64,000 nucleotides of DNA from CAZEKB01 sp964512225 (GTDB taxonomy: Bacteria > Myxococcota_A > UBA796 > UBA9615): assembly GCA_964512225.1 (NCBI GenBank), contig CAZEKB010000005.1, forward strand, positions 52,594 through 116,593, in the 5' to 3' direction. Position numbers and translations under genes: made by a program. Numbering within the stretch: the stretch's first letter is position 1; each line of letters begins with the position of its first letter. The notes below the pieces were generated by a model, which made no database searches, was not told where the DNA came from, and worked only from the letters and a program-made list of their open reading frames with translations. This document shows positions 1-8,303 of the stretch, piece by piece.

Positions 1-131
1 GCGTCGAGGACGCGCCGCACCTCCGGATCGCTCACGGCGTCCGACGGCAGCGTGCCCCCGGACGTCGCGGGCGCGCGCTGCTTGGGGCAGGCCACGAGGA
101 GCAGGGCGAGGGCGATCAGGAGGACCCGCAT
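1..131 (-). CDS. Putative lipoprotein, N-terminal part only (runs off the window)
   Basis: An ATG at 131 opens a frame that stays open to the window edge (43 complete codons). The product starts MRVLLIALALLLVACPKQ, a lipoprotein signal peptide with lipobox LVAC and lipidated Cys at residue 15; the visible mature part is polar. The start overlaps the stop of the upstream Omp85-like gene by one base (TGATG), so the two are probably translated together. The function cannot be told from 43 residues. An outer-membrane lipoprotein working with the Omp85-like barrel is an inference from the coupling only. Confidence 0.6.
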   Translation of the reverse strand, partial: MRVLLIALALLLVACPKQRAPATSGGTLPSDAVSDPEVRRVLD

Positions 132-2896
132 CAGAACGACTGGGTCCCGATCAGATAGACCTGGAACGGGACCTCCACCCAGTCCTCGGGGCGCGCGGAG
201 AGCGGCCAGAGTCCCGGGGGGCCGCCCGGCGACCAGGCGACGTCGACCCCGAACATGCCCGGGAGGAACCCGAACCAGTCGACGAAGAACCGCAGCCCGT
301 AGCCCACGGCGATGGCGGCCTGCCCCTCCTTCGGCAGGTCCGTGACGCGGTCGGAGACGGCGCCGGCCTCCACGAACAGGGCCCCCCGCACGCTCCGCAG
401 CCGACTGAAGAGCCAGGGGATCCGGAGGTCGATGTCGCGGATGAAGGTATGCCGCCACTCCACGGTGACCATCGTGCGGACCGATCCGAGCACGGTGTCG
501 GACGGGAAGCCCCGCACGTTGCCGCGACCACCGAGGCTGAACTGCCGGTGGGCGACCGTCCCGACCATCGTCCCGAAGCGCCCGCGCACGCCGATCAGGT
601 GCCAGGGGTGGAGCCGAAAGAGGTACGACGCGGACACGTCGAAGCCCGCATAGCCGCTCTCGGCGAGCGTGCGCCCCGCGTCGCCGTGCAGCGCGAAGTC
701 CTTTCCGGCGAAGACCGACCCCTGCACGAACCCGCCCCGGGTCGGCTTGAAGGACCAGCGCCGGTCGTCGTAGCGGTACGTCGCGCGGATCTCCGCGAGC
801 AGCGGCGCGTCCGTCTGCAGCGCGGTGCGATCGAGCCACGAGACGTCGACCGCCGTGATCAGCCGGTGGCGCCGGTACGCCCCGAGCCGCGGCTGCCCGA
901 AGTAGCGGGTGTAGGCGACGGTGCCCCCGGCGATCGCGCGCTCGTCGTGGAACGCCTCGAGCGACAGGCGGTGGCGCAGGTCGCGCTCGGGCCGGATGTT
1001 GATCCCGCCCTTGGCCACCAGCGTCGTGCCCGTGACGGCGGCCCCGAGGAAGTAGCCCCAGGCCGTCACGTCCACCGTGCGCGGGCGCCGGTTGTCGTAC
1101 TTCACGGCGAGCCCGTCGCGGTCGATCTCGAGCACGCGCCCCCGCGGGTCCAGCTCCGCGTTGCGGACCCGGTGGTCCGTGACGACCTCCCAGGTCTTCA
1201 CGTCCTCCTTGCCGTCCCACACCAACGTGACCGGGTCGCGCCGCGGACCCATGCGCAGGCGGATCTCCGTGGGGTGCTCCGTGCGCTCCCCCTCCAGCTG
1301 GTCGCGGCGCAGCGTCACCTCCGTGCGGTGGCGGCCGTCGTCGGTGCGGCCACGCACGAGCGGATCGAGCGACAGGTTCGCGCGCGGGATGGGTCCGAGC
1401 CAGTCGTCGGCCAGGGCCCCCGCGTCGACCGCTTCGGTGGTCAGGGCCGCATACAGATCGCCGTCCCCGGCGGCGAGCCAACGCCCGACGCCGGCCCTCA
1501 GGACGTCGTCCCCGAGGTGATCGCCCAGGCGCAGGAACAGGACGCGCCCGGACCGCAGGGGCCGGTTGAATCGACGTACGTCGGCGCGGAGCGGGTCCAC
1601 GACGTAGGGGTTGTCGAAGATCTGATCCGCGAACGGGTAGACCGGCGTCTGCAGCAGGTCGTCGACCTGGGGGATGAAGTCGAACTGCTCGAGCAGCTTG
1701 CGGAGGTTCAGCGACTTCGCCCACCGCCGCGAGAGGTAGGCGGGCACCAGCGCCCAGGACACTCCCTCCAGGGTCAGGGGGCTCCTGCGGGGGGTCTCCC
1801 GGGCCTCGATCGTATCCTCGAGCCCCTCCGCGAGCAGGGCGCGGGCGAGGTGCACGTCCATGAACCGCCAGAAGGGGCGCTCGACCTCCAGGTAGCGATC
1901 CGACACCAGGATCACGCCGTCGCCGAGCTCCACGAGGGACCGCCGCAGCGGCGCCTCGACGATGACGACCCCCCGGCCGCCGAGGTCCACCCCCGCGTCG
2001 ACCAGCACCTGCTCGGCGTTCGCCGCCGCCCAGCGCACCCAGCGCTTCTGCACCCGACGGAGCTCGCGCCCCACGAACGTGACGGTGCGATCGCCGGCCA
2101 TCGGCATGTTCTGGACGGCCGTCGCGCGACCTCGATGCAGCGCGATCGTGACCCACCGCGCGCCCTCGGACGCCACCTCCACGATCCGCCGGTCGTCGCG
2201 CTCCTCGAGGCTCGTGCGGACGAAGCGGGTGGTCGCCTCGGGCACGATCGGGGCCATGGTGGACGGGGCGCGGCGGGCGGTCGTGACCATCGCGCGGCCG
2301 TCCCGGGGAGGGATCACGACGCCCCCCACGACGCCCGCGTGATCGGACGGCAGGTCGAGCCGGAGGCGCCGGGGGACGCGAGGCGGGGGAGCGTCGCGGA
2401 GCCACGTGCCGTCGGGGGCCACGTCCACCGGCAGGGGCGCGAGCCCGCCGTTGATCGTGAGCATGCGGCGGAACCGCCCGAAGGCGCCGTACTTGCGCGG
2501 GACCTTCGTGCGGAAGTCGAACGCGACCGTGGTGGACTCCCCCGGCGCCAGCGGGGCGGGCAGCGGGACGCGCAGCACGGGGACGCCGCCCCGGGGATCC
2601 GGAACGACCTCGACCGGCGTCCCGTCCGCCGTGACCCCGGACACGGACTGGACCCCCGCGTCGAAGGCCGAGGGGTAGACGCGCTCGAGCAGGATGTCCG
2701 GGAGGTCGGGATCGGGCGCGTAGACCTCGGGATACGAGAACAGCAGGAGCTCGTCGAGGGGCACGTCCGCGGCGTTGTCGAACGTCCACGTCATCCGCCC
2801 CTCGACGACCCCCGTCGACGGCTCGATCCGGGCGTCCACCCGCACCTCGTCGGCGAGGGCCGAGGGGGTCGCCAGGGCCACGAGGAGGCCCGCCAC
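131..2896 (-). CDS. Omp85-superfamily (BamA/TamA-like) outer-membrane protein with an M1-peptidase-like N-terminal region
   Basis: The roughly 400-residue C-terminal half looks like an Omp85 'surface antigen' beta-barrel: alternating aromatic strands, the motif GGRGNVRGFPSD (the RGF signature of loop L6), and a C-terminal Phe in ...YLIGTQSF as a barrel-assembly signal. The N-terminal half begins with DEVRVDARIEPSTGVVEGR, which resembles the beta-sandwich domain that starts M1 aminopeptidases. I see no HExxH zinc motif, so that part is probably non-catalytic. The start is uncertain: the frame is open far upstream, but GTG at 2896 gives a short signal-like stretch ending TPSALA before DEV. No positively charged n-region is seen with this start. 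It is divergent from the phosphodiesterase gene and followed with a 1-base overlap by a lipoprotein gene. I infer a role in outer-membrane insertion or export; the barrel class is more certain than the role. Confidence 0.75.
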   Translation of the reverse strand: MAGLLVALATPSALADEVRVDARIEPSTGVVEGRMTWTFDNAADVPLDELLLFSYPEVYAPDPDLPDILLERVYPSAFDAGVQSVSGVTADGTPVEVVPDPRGGVPVLRVPLPAPLAPGESTTVAFDFRTKVPRKYGAFGRFRRMLTINGGLAPLPVDVAPDGTWLRDAPPPRVPRRLRLDLPSDHAGVVGGVVIPPRDGRAMVTTARRAPSTMAPIVPEATTRFVRTSLEERDDRRIVEVASEGARWVTIALHRGRATAVQNMPMAGDRTVTFVGRELRRVQKRWVRWAAANAEQVLVDAGVDLGGRGVVIVEAPLRRSLVELGDGVILVSDRYLEVERPFWRFMDVHLARALLAEGLEDTIEARETPRRSPLTLEGVSWALVPAYLSRRWAKSLNLRKLLEQFDFIPQVDDLLQTPVYPFADQIFDNPYVVDPLRADVRRFNRPLRSGRVLFLRLGDHLGDDVLRAGVGRWLAAGDGDLYAALTTEAVDAGALADDWLGPIPRANLSLDPLVRGRTDDGRHRTEVTLRRDQLEGERTEHPTEIRLRMGPRRDPVTLVWDGKEDVKTWEVVTDHRVRNAELDPRGRVLEIDRDGLAVKYDNRRPRTVDVTAWGYFLGAAVTGTTLVAKGGINIRPERDLRHRLSLEAFHDERAIAGGTVAYTRYFGQPRLGAYRRHRLITAVDVSWLDRTALQTDAPLLAEIRATYRYDDRRWSFKPTRGGFVQGSVFAGKDFALHGDAGRTLAESGYAGFDVSASYLFRLHPWHLIGVRGRFGTMVGTVAHRQFSLGGRGNVRGFPSDTVLGSVRTMVTVEWRHTFIRDIDLRIPWLFSRLRSVRGALFVEAGAVSDRVTDLPKEGQAAIAVGYGLRFFVDWFGFLPGMFGVDVAWSPGGPPGLWPLSARPEDWVEVPFQVYLIGTQSF

Positions 2897-2928
2897 GACC
2901 GCGGCCTGCGGGGCCCCGGGGCGCCGGG

Positions 2929-2934
2929 TAGGGT
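2929..2934 (+). promoter_or_regulatory. Candidate leaderless -10 element TAGGGT
   Basis: TAGGGT ends 7 nt before the GTG start of the phosphodiesterase gene at 2942, and no Shine-Dalgarno sequence lies between. This spacing would place the transcription start at or next to the start codon. It is one of twelve such sites in the window. Confidence 0.4.
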
Positions 2935-2941
2935 GTCCGCC

Positions 2942-3829
2942 GTGAGCGCCGCCGAAGCCCCCCGCCGCGACCTCGTCCGCGAGACCCCTCGCAGGCACGG
3001 TCACGAGCGCCAGAAGTCGCTGAAGCGCGACCCCCGCGAAGCGCCGGGGATCCAGATCCACGCCCACCGGGGCGGCGCGCTGCTCGCCCCCGAGAACACC
3101 CTCGCCGCCTTCGCCGGCGCCATGGACCTGGGCGTGGACTTCATCGAGCTGGACGTCCGCCGCTGCGCCACCGGCGAGCTCGTGGTGATCCACGACGCCG
3201 ACCTCGCGCGGGTCGGGGGCGTGGACCGGCGCGTGGACGAGCTGTCGTTGGATGAGCTCCAGTCGATCGACGTCGGCTCCCACTTCGGCCCGGAGTACGC
3301 CGACCAGCGCGTGCCGACCCTCGTCGAGGTGGTCGAGGCCTGCGACATCCGCGCCCGCAAGGGGGTGAGCCTCAACATCGAGGTCAAGGAGGAGCGCGGC
3401 CGCGGCGACGGCACCGCGCTGGCCCTCGGGTCGATGATCGAGGCGATGGACCTGTACGGCCACGTCGTCGTCGGCTCGTTCAACCCTCTGAGTCTCGCGC
3501 GCGTGAGGAGCCGGTGCAGCGCGCCGCTCTCGCTGATCTACCCGTCGAGCGGGACGACCGTCCGCGAGCGCCTGATGCGACGCCCCTGGGCGTCGTCGGT
3601 GCTGTCCCTGTACGCGTTGCATCCCTCCGTGAGCGTGGTGACTGCGGAGACGGTGCGCAAGGCTCACCTGCGGGGACTCGCGGTCAACGTGTGGACCGTG
3701 AACGACGAAGCGAAGATGCGGGAGCTCGCGTCCTGGCGCGTCAACGGGATGATCACCGACCGCCCGGACATCGCGATGAACGTCGTGCTGGAGCTCGACG
3801 CGCTCAAGGGCAACCAGGCGACCCTGTAG
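2942..3829 (+). CDS. Glycerophosphodiester phosphodiesterase family protein
   Basis: The 295-residue product carries the GDPD/UgpQ signature. His42-Arg43 lie in HAHRGG, Glu51-Asn52 in PENTLAAF, Glu69 and Asp71 in FIELDVRR, and His84-Asp85 in VIHDADLARV. These are the catalytic His pair and metal ligands of the TIM-barrel family that hydrolyses glycerophosphodiesters to sn-glycerol-3-phosphate and an alcohol. No signal peptide is visible, so it is probably cytoplasmic. GTG 2942 is chosen because it is the first start upstream of the conserved core and has a TANNNT box 7 nt before it; the frame is open much further upstream, antisense to the Omp85-like gene, and that part is ignored. It ends head to head (0 bp gap) with the next minus-strand gene. 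Confidence 0.88.
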   Translation: MSAAEAPRRDLVRETPRRHGHERQKSLKRDPREAPGIQIHAHRGGALLAPENTLAAFAGAMDLGVDFIELDVRRCATGELVVIHDADLARVGGVDRRVDELSLDELQSIDVGSHFGPEYADQRVPTLVEVVEACDIRARKGVSLNIEVKEERGRGDGTALALGSMIEAMDLYGHVVVGSFNPLSLARVRSRCSAPLSLIYPSSGTTVRERLMRRPWASSVLSLYALHPSVSVVTAETVRKAHLRGLAVNVWTVNDEAKMRELASWRVNGMITDRPDIAMNVVLELDALKGNQATL

Positions 3830-4705
3830 TCAGAAGCTCACGCCCAGGCCGATGTTGAACCCGACGCTGACGGGCGCGTCGCGAGCGAACGTGAAGTCGC
3901 CGGACATCCGGAAGACCACCTCGCCGGACCCGATCCCCAGGCCCACGAACGCGCGGTGGTAGCGGAAGCGCGACGGGTCCACACCGACGAGCGGATCTTC
4001 GTCGTCCACCCAGGCGGACACCGGGCCGATGCCGTCCACGTCCACGAACCCCGGGGCCGCGTGGGCCATGAGGTACTGGTACCCGGCGAAGGGCGAGAAC
4101 TTGGTCGCGGGCCGCACGACGCCGCCCTTGCTCGCCACGTCGAACGTGTAGCCGATCGAGAGCGCGAGGTCGAAGACGCCGAGGTCGAGCTCGTCGTTGC
4201 CGATGTAGCCGGTGTAGCCGAGCGACAGCGCCATGTCCGGCACCTTGCGCCAGCCGTCCAGGAACGCCCACCGGCCGTACCCGCCCAGCACCATCTGGCG
4301 GCTCCCCGCGAGCCACGCGAAGTCGATCCCCGCTTCGAACGACCACGGCAGGCCCTTGCGGAACCGGAATGTGGGCAGGTAGCCCACGCGGGTCGCGTCC
4401 CCGTCTTCGCTCAGGGCGTCCCACGCCGACACGTCCTCGCCCGCGAGGGGGTCCGTGTGCAGAAAGCCGACTCGGTTGTCGAACGAGAACTCGAACTCCA
4501 GGTACCCGAGGGAGCCCACCTCGTGGACCGGCGGGCCCGAGATCAACCCCGCGAGCTCGCGCACGACGAAGTCGAGGTCGGCCTGCCGACGCGAGGTCTC
4601 GACGTTCGCGAGCCGCCCCACCACGACGTCGTCGGGGAACGCGGCGTACGCGGAGGTCGCGGGGACGAGGAGCGAGATCGCGAGGGCGAGGAGGAGGGAG
4701 CGCAA
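3830..4705 (-). CDS. Predicted outer-membrane beta-barrel protein, function unknown
   Basis: The 291-residue product begins MRSLLLALAISLLVPATSAYA, a clear signal peptide read from TTG 4705. It has many short amphipathic strands (for example MALSLGYTGYIG, LALSIGYTF) and ends VSVGFNIGLGVSF, with a terminal Phe typical of outer-membrane barrels recognised by the BAM machinery. I do not recognise the family. An ATG-started longer version would put the signal sequence internally, so TTG is preferred. It is divergent from moeA across 70 bp and convergent with the phosphodiesterase gene. Confidence 0.65.
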   Translation of the reverse strand: MRSLLLALAISLLVPATSAYAAFPDDVVVGRLANVETSRRQADLDFVVRELAGLISGPPVHEVGSLGYLEFEFSFDNRVGFLHTDPLAGEDVSAWDALSEDGDATRVGYLPTFRFRKGLPWSFEAGIDFAWLAGSRQMVLGGYGRWAFLDGWRKVPDMALSLGYTGYIGNDELDLGVFDLALSIGYTFDVASKGGVVRPATKFSPFAGYQYLMAHAAPGFVDVDGIGPVSAWVDDEDPLVGVDPSRFRYHRAFVGLGIGSGEVVFRMSGDFTFARDAPVSVGFNIGLGVSF

Positions 4706-4760
4706 AGCGTCGCCATCTTGGCAGCGTGACCGGGGGCAGAGCAAACGGCGCGTCTTCGGA

Positions 4761-4766
4761 TAGAGT
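4761..4766 (+). promoter_or_regulatory. Candidate leaderless -10 element TAGAGT
   Basis: TAGAGT ends 9 nt before the GTG start of moeA at 4776. The intervening nine bases are C-rich and contain no ribosome binding site. It would drive the moeA-mobBA-mrp-moaA operon. Confidence 0.4.
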
Positions 4767-4775
4767 CCCGTCCCC

Positions 4776-6059
4776 GTGGCACATACCCCCCCCACCTTGA
4801 GCGTAGAAGCGGCGCAGGAGCGCATCCTCGAGAACGTCCGAACGCTGGACGCGGAGCGCGTCGCTGTGTTCGAAGCCGACGGGCGTGTCCTCGCCGGGGA
4901 CGTCGTGGCCGTCCGGGATCAGCCCCCCCGGGCCAACTCCGCGATGGACGGATACGCGGCCGTCTGGAGCGATCTCGAGGCGCTGCACGCCGCCTGGGGG
5001 CGGGGGGAGGAGCCGCCGCCCGTCGCCCTCACCGTGGTGGAGACGATCGCCGCCGGCGCCGTGCCTTCGCGACGCCTCGCGCCGGGTCTGGCCGCGCGGA
5101 TCATGACCGGCGCGCCCGTCCCCGAAGGGGCCGACCTCGTCGTCATGCGGGAGTGGACCGACGAAGGCGGGGAGACGGTGGCGATCCGCCGGTGCGGGGC
5201 CGACGGAAACAACATCCGACCCGCGGGCGAGGACGTCGCGCTCGGAGCGATCGTCGCGCGGGCGGGCGACGTCCTCACGCCCGCGCGCATCGGGCTCATC
5301 GTGGGCCAGGGCTTCGACGCGGTCTCGGTCGTGCGTCGTCCGATCGTCGGGATCCTCCCCACCGGCGACGAGGTCCACGAGCCCGGCGAGCCGCTGCCCG
5401 AGGGCCACATCTACTCCTCGAACTCCTACGCGCTGGCCTCGCTCGTACGCGAGGCGGGCGCCGAACCGCGCATGCTCGGCATCGCCCGGGACGACAAGGA
5501 GTCGCTGCGGGCCGCCTTCGCCCGGGCCGACGGGTGCGACGCCCTGCTCACGATCGGGGGGGTCTCCGTCGGCGACTTCGACTTCGTCAAGGAGGTGCTC
5601 GAGGAGCTCGGCGCCGAGGAGGACTTCTGGAAGGTGGCGATGCGGCCCGGCAAGCCCAACGCCTACGGCCACCTGGGGGACATGCCGTACTTCGGCCTGC
5701 CCGGGAACCCGGTCTCGGCGATGGTCTCGTTCCTCCAGTACGTGCGGCCCGCGCTGCTCGCCATGGCGGGGCGGCCCGATCGCTTCCTCCCCACGGTGGA
5801 CGCGATCCTCGACCAGGACCTGCGGTCCCGGCGGCGGTTCCTCTTCTTCCTGCGCGGCGTCGTCACGTGGGATCACGAGGCGGCGCGCTGGAAGGTGCGG
5901 ACGACCGGGCCCCAGGGCTCGGGCATCCTCCGCTCGATGGCGGAGGCGAACTGCCTCGTGGTGATCCCCGAAGATCGAGGGTCGGTGACCGCGGGCGAGA
6001 CCGTGCGCGTGCAGCTGCTGCCGGGCGCGGCGGGGCGAGGTGATGCTGGACTCCGTTGA
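4776..6059 (+). CDS. moeA: Molybdopterin molybdenumtransferase MoeA
   Basis: The 427-residue length is normal for MoeA, which inserts molybdate into adenylylated molybdopterin in the last step of molybdenum-cofactor synthesis. Seen in order: NSAMDGYA (substrate loop), IMTGAPVPEGADLVVMRE, ILPTGDEV, IYSSNSYAL, the MPT-binding LLTIGGVSVGDFDFVK, and FGLPGNPVSAMVSF. GTG 4776 is preceded by TAGAGT. It is first in a four-gene operon; the next gene starts 17 nt before its stop. Confidence 0.93.
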   Translation: MAHTPPTLSVEAAQERILENVRTLDAERVAVFEADGRVLAGDVVAVRDQPPRANSAMDGYAAVWSDLEALHAAWGRGEEPPPVALTVVETIAAGAVPSRRLAPGLAARIMTGAPVPEGADLVVMREWTDEGGETVAIRRCGADGNNIRPAGEDVALGAIVARAGDVLTPARIGLIVGQGFDAVSVVRRPIVGILPTGDEVHEPGEPLPEGHIYSSNSYALASLVREAGAEPRMLGIARDDKESLRAAFARADGCDALLTIGGVSVGDFDFVKEVLEELGAEEDFWKVAMRPGKPNAYGHLGDMPYFGLPGNPVSAMVSFLQYVRPALLAMAGRPDRFLPTVDAILDQDLRSRRRFLFFLRGVVTWDHEAARWKVRTTGPQGSGILRSMAEANCLVVIPEDRGSVTAGETVRVQLLPGAAGRGDAGLR

Positions 6060-7182
6060 GACCGACGCCGGGCTCCCGATCGTCTCCTTCACGGCGCGCT
6101 CGGGCACGGGCAAGACCACCTTCCTCGAGCGGCTGATCCCGGCCCTGCTCCGTCGCGGCGTGCGGGTGATGGTCGTGAAGCACGACGTCCACGGCTTCGA
6201 GGTCGACAAGCCCGGCAAGGACTCCTGGCGACTGCGCCGGGCGGGCGCCCGTCGGGTGCTGCTCGCGAACCGGGAGAAGCTCGCCCTGATGGGCGCCGTC
6301 GACGGCGAGGTCCCGCTGCCCGAGCTCGTCGCCCGGTTCGGGCACGACGTGGACCTCGTCCTCTCCGAAGGCTACCGACGCTCGGCCATGCCGAAGATCC
6401 TGATCGCTCGCCAGGGAGCCCGCGAGGCCCTGTCGCCCACCGAGATCGACCCGCTCGTGGCAGCCGTCACGGACCACGACCTCGGGCTCGACGTGCCCCA
6501 GTTCCCTCTCGACGATCCGGAGCCCTGCGCGGACTTCCTGGTCGCCCGCTACGTGCGCACCGAGGGGACGATCGATCGAGAGCTCACCGGCGTCCTCCTC
6601 GCGGGCGGAGAGTCCTCGCGCATGGGGAGGCCCAAGTGCGACCTGACGTTCGCGGGTCGCCTCCTCCTCCCGGACCTGGTGGAGCGCATGGCCTCCGTGT
6701 GCGCCGGGGGCGTGCTCGTCGTGCGGCGATCCGGCCAGAGCCTGCCCCCGCTCCCGGCGTCGGCCCGGGTGGTCGACGACCTGCTCCCCGAGCGAGCCGC
6801 CCTCGGCGGGCTGTTCACGGGGCTCGCGCTCGCGGAGACGCGCTTCGTATTCCTCGCCGCGTGCGACATGCCGCTGCTCTCTCCCCCCGCGATCGACGGG
6901 CTGCGCCTCCTGCCGCCCCCCACCGCCGACGTGCTGCTGCCGATCCGCGAGGGCCACTCCGAGCCCACGCACGCGCTCTACGGCCACCGCTGCCTCGGCG
7001 CGATCAAGCGGGCTCTGCTGGCCGGGGAGTACGGCATGGGGCGCTGGCTCGGGTCGGTGCGGGTCGAGCGAATCCCCGAGGCGCGTTGGCGACTCTTCGA
7101 TCCCGAGGGGCGCTCGTTCCTCAACGTGAACACGCCCGAGGACCTGGCCCGCGCGGAGGACCTCGCCGGAGCCGTGCGATGA
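6043..7182 (+). CDS. mobBA: MobB-MobA fusion: Moco guanylyltransferase with MobB GTP-binding domain
   Basis: Residues about 1-170 are MobB-like, with P-loop FTARSGTGKTTFLERL and VVKHD..GFEVDKPGKDSWR..RAGA. From about residue 180 the protein is MobA-like, with the nucleotide-binding signature LLAGGESSRMGRPK, followed by ACDMPLLSP and a C-terminal FLNVNTPEDL. MobA transfers GMP to Mo-molybdopterin to make the bis-MGD cofactor of enzymes such as formate dehydrogenases; MobB assists. Fused MobB-MobA proteins are known, so this is an organisational variant. ATG 6043 is chosen; GTG 6040 just upstream is in frame and would add one residue. The gene overlaps moeA and, by ATGA, mrp. Confidence 0.9.
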   Translation: MLDSVETDAGLPIVSFTARSGTGKTTFLERLIPALLRRGVRVMVVKHDVHGFEVDKPGKDSWRLRRAGARRVLLANREKLALMGAVDGEVPLPELVARFGHDVDLVLSEGYRRSAMPKILIARQGAREALSPTEIDPLVAAVTDHDLGLDVPQFPLDDPEPCADFLVARYVRTEGTIDRELTGVLLAGGESSRMGRPKCDLTFAGRLLLPDLVERMASVCAGGVLVVRRSGQSLPPLPASARVVDDLLPERAALGGLFTGLALAETRFVFLAACDMPLLSPPAIDGLRLLPPPTADVLLPIREGHSEPTHALYGHRCLGAIKRALLAGEYGMGRWLGSVRVERIPEARWRLFDPEGRSFLNVNTPEDLARAEDLAGAVR

Positions 7183-8303
7183 CCGTGGACGACGTACGCA
7201 GAGCCTGGGTGACGGCCGCCGAGCAGACGGGCGTGCCCGCCCGGATGGTCGCGCTCGGTCGGCTCGACAGCGAGGGACCGACGCCGATGCGCGGCCGGAC
7301 CTCGGCCACGTGGGCCTCCCGACGCCGGTTCGAGGCCGCCCTCGCCGAGCTGCTGGGCGACGACGCCGCGGGCCTCGAGCTGCAGTGGCTGGCCCCCGCG
7401 CCCCGCTCCGAGGGGGCCAAGGATCGCGCCCGCGCCCGGCTCGGCATGGCGCCGCGGTCGGAGACCCCCACGCAGGTCGGCCAGATGCCCCCGGGCATGA
7501 AGGCGCAGGCCAAGCCCAAGCAGCCCGTGCGCGACGCACCCCGGGCGGTCCCGGGCGCGAAGCACGTGATCGTGGTCGCGTCCGGCAAGGGCGGGGTCGG
7601 CAAGTCGACGGTCGCCGTGAACCTGGCCGCCGCCCTGCTCGCGCGGGGTCTCCGCGTGGGGCTGCTGGACGCCGACGTCTACGGGCCGTCGGTGCCGACG
7701 ATGCTCGGGTCCTTCACCGCCCCCACCCGCACGGGCGAGATCTTCACGCCGCCCGAGGCCCACGGGATGCCGTTCCTGTCGCTGGGCCTCATGGTCAACC
7801 CCGATCAGTCCGTCATCTGGCGGGGCCCGCTGGTGCAGCGCATGGTCCGGGACATGCTCCAGAAGACCGCGTGGCCGGACCTCGACGTGCTCGTGATCGA
7901 CCTCCCGCCGGGCACCGGCGACGTGCAGCTGACCCTCGTTCAGCGCACCCTGCTCACCGGCGCGATCATCGTCTCGACGCCGCAGGACATCGCCCTCATC
8001 GACGCGTCGAGGGCGCTCGACATGTTCACGAAGATGAACGTGCCCGTGCTGGGCGTCGTGGAGAACATGGCGTCCCTGACGTGCACGTCCTGCGGAGCCG
8101 AGAGCCACCCCTTCGGGAACGGCGGAGCCGAGGCCCGGGCGGCCGCGCTGGAGGTGCCGTTCCTGGGGCGCGTCCCCCTCGAGCCCCGGGTCCGAGAAGG
8201 GGGCGACGCGGGCGCTCCGATCGTCCGCACGGCCCCGGACTCCGACTCGGGCATGGCGTTCGCGTCGCTGGCGGCGCGCTTGACGGATATTCTGGCGTCG
8301 TGA
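7179..8303 (+). CDS. mrp: Mrp/ApbC/NBP35-type P-loop ATPase, iron-sulfur cluster carrier
   Basis: The 374-residue product has an N-terminal region of about 120 residues with no motif I recognise, then a deviant Walker A ASGKGGVGKST at about 135-144, DADVYGPSVPTMLG (Walker A'), VLVIDLPPGTGDVQL (Walker B) and the paired cysteines of LTCTSCG, the CxxC that holds a bridging Fe-S cluster in the Mrp/Nbp35 family. Its position between mobBA and moaA, with ATGA and GTGA overlaps on each side, suggests that it delivers an Fe-S cluster to MoaA, which needs two. That partnership is inferred from context. Confidence 0.88.
   Translation: MTVDDVRRAWVTAAEQTGVPARMVALGRLDSEGPTPMRGRTSATWASRRRFEAALAELLGDDAAGLELQWLAPAPRSEGAKDRARARLGMAPRSETPTQVGQMPPGMKAQAKPKQPVRDAPRAVPGAKHVIVVASGKGGVGKSTVAVNLAAALLARGLRVGLLDADVYGPSVPTMLGSFTAPTRTGEIFTPPEAHGMPFLSLGLMVNPDQSVIWRGPLVQRMVRDMLQKTAWPDLDVLVIDLPPGTGDVQLTLVQRTLLTGAIIVSTPQDIALIDASRALDMFTKMNVPVLGVVENMASLTCTSCGAESHPFGNGGAEARAAALEVPFLGRVPLEPRVREGGDAGAPIVRTAPDSDSGMAFASLAARLTDILAS

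Noticed and set aside
449..2941. Long open plus-strand frame before the phosphodiesterase gene
   Set aside because: It is antisense to the Omp85-like gene, shows Arg/Pro/Gly-rich shadow composition and has no family motif; the real start is GTG 2942.
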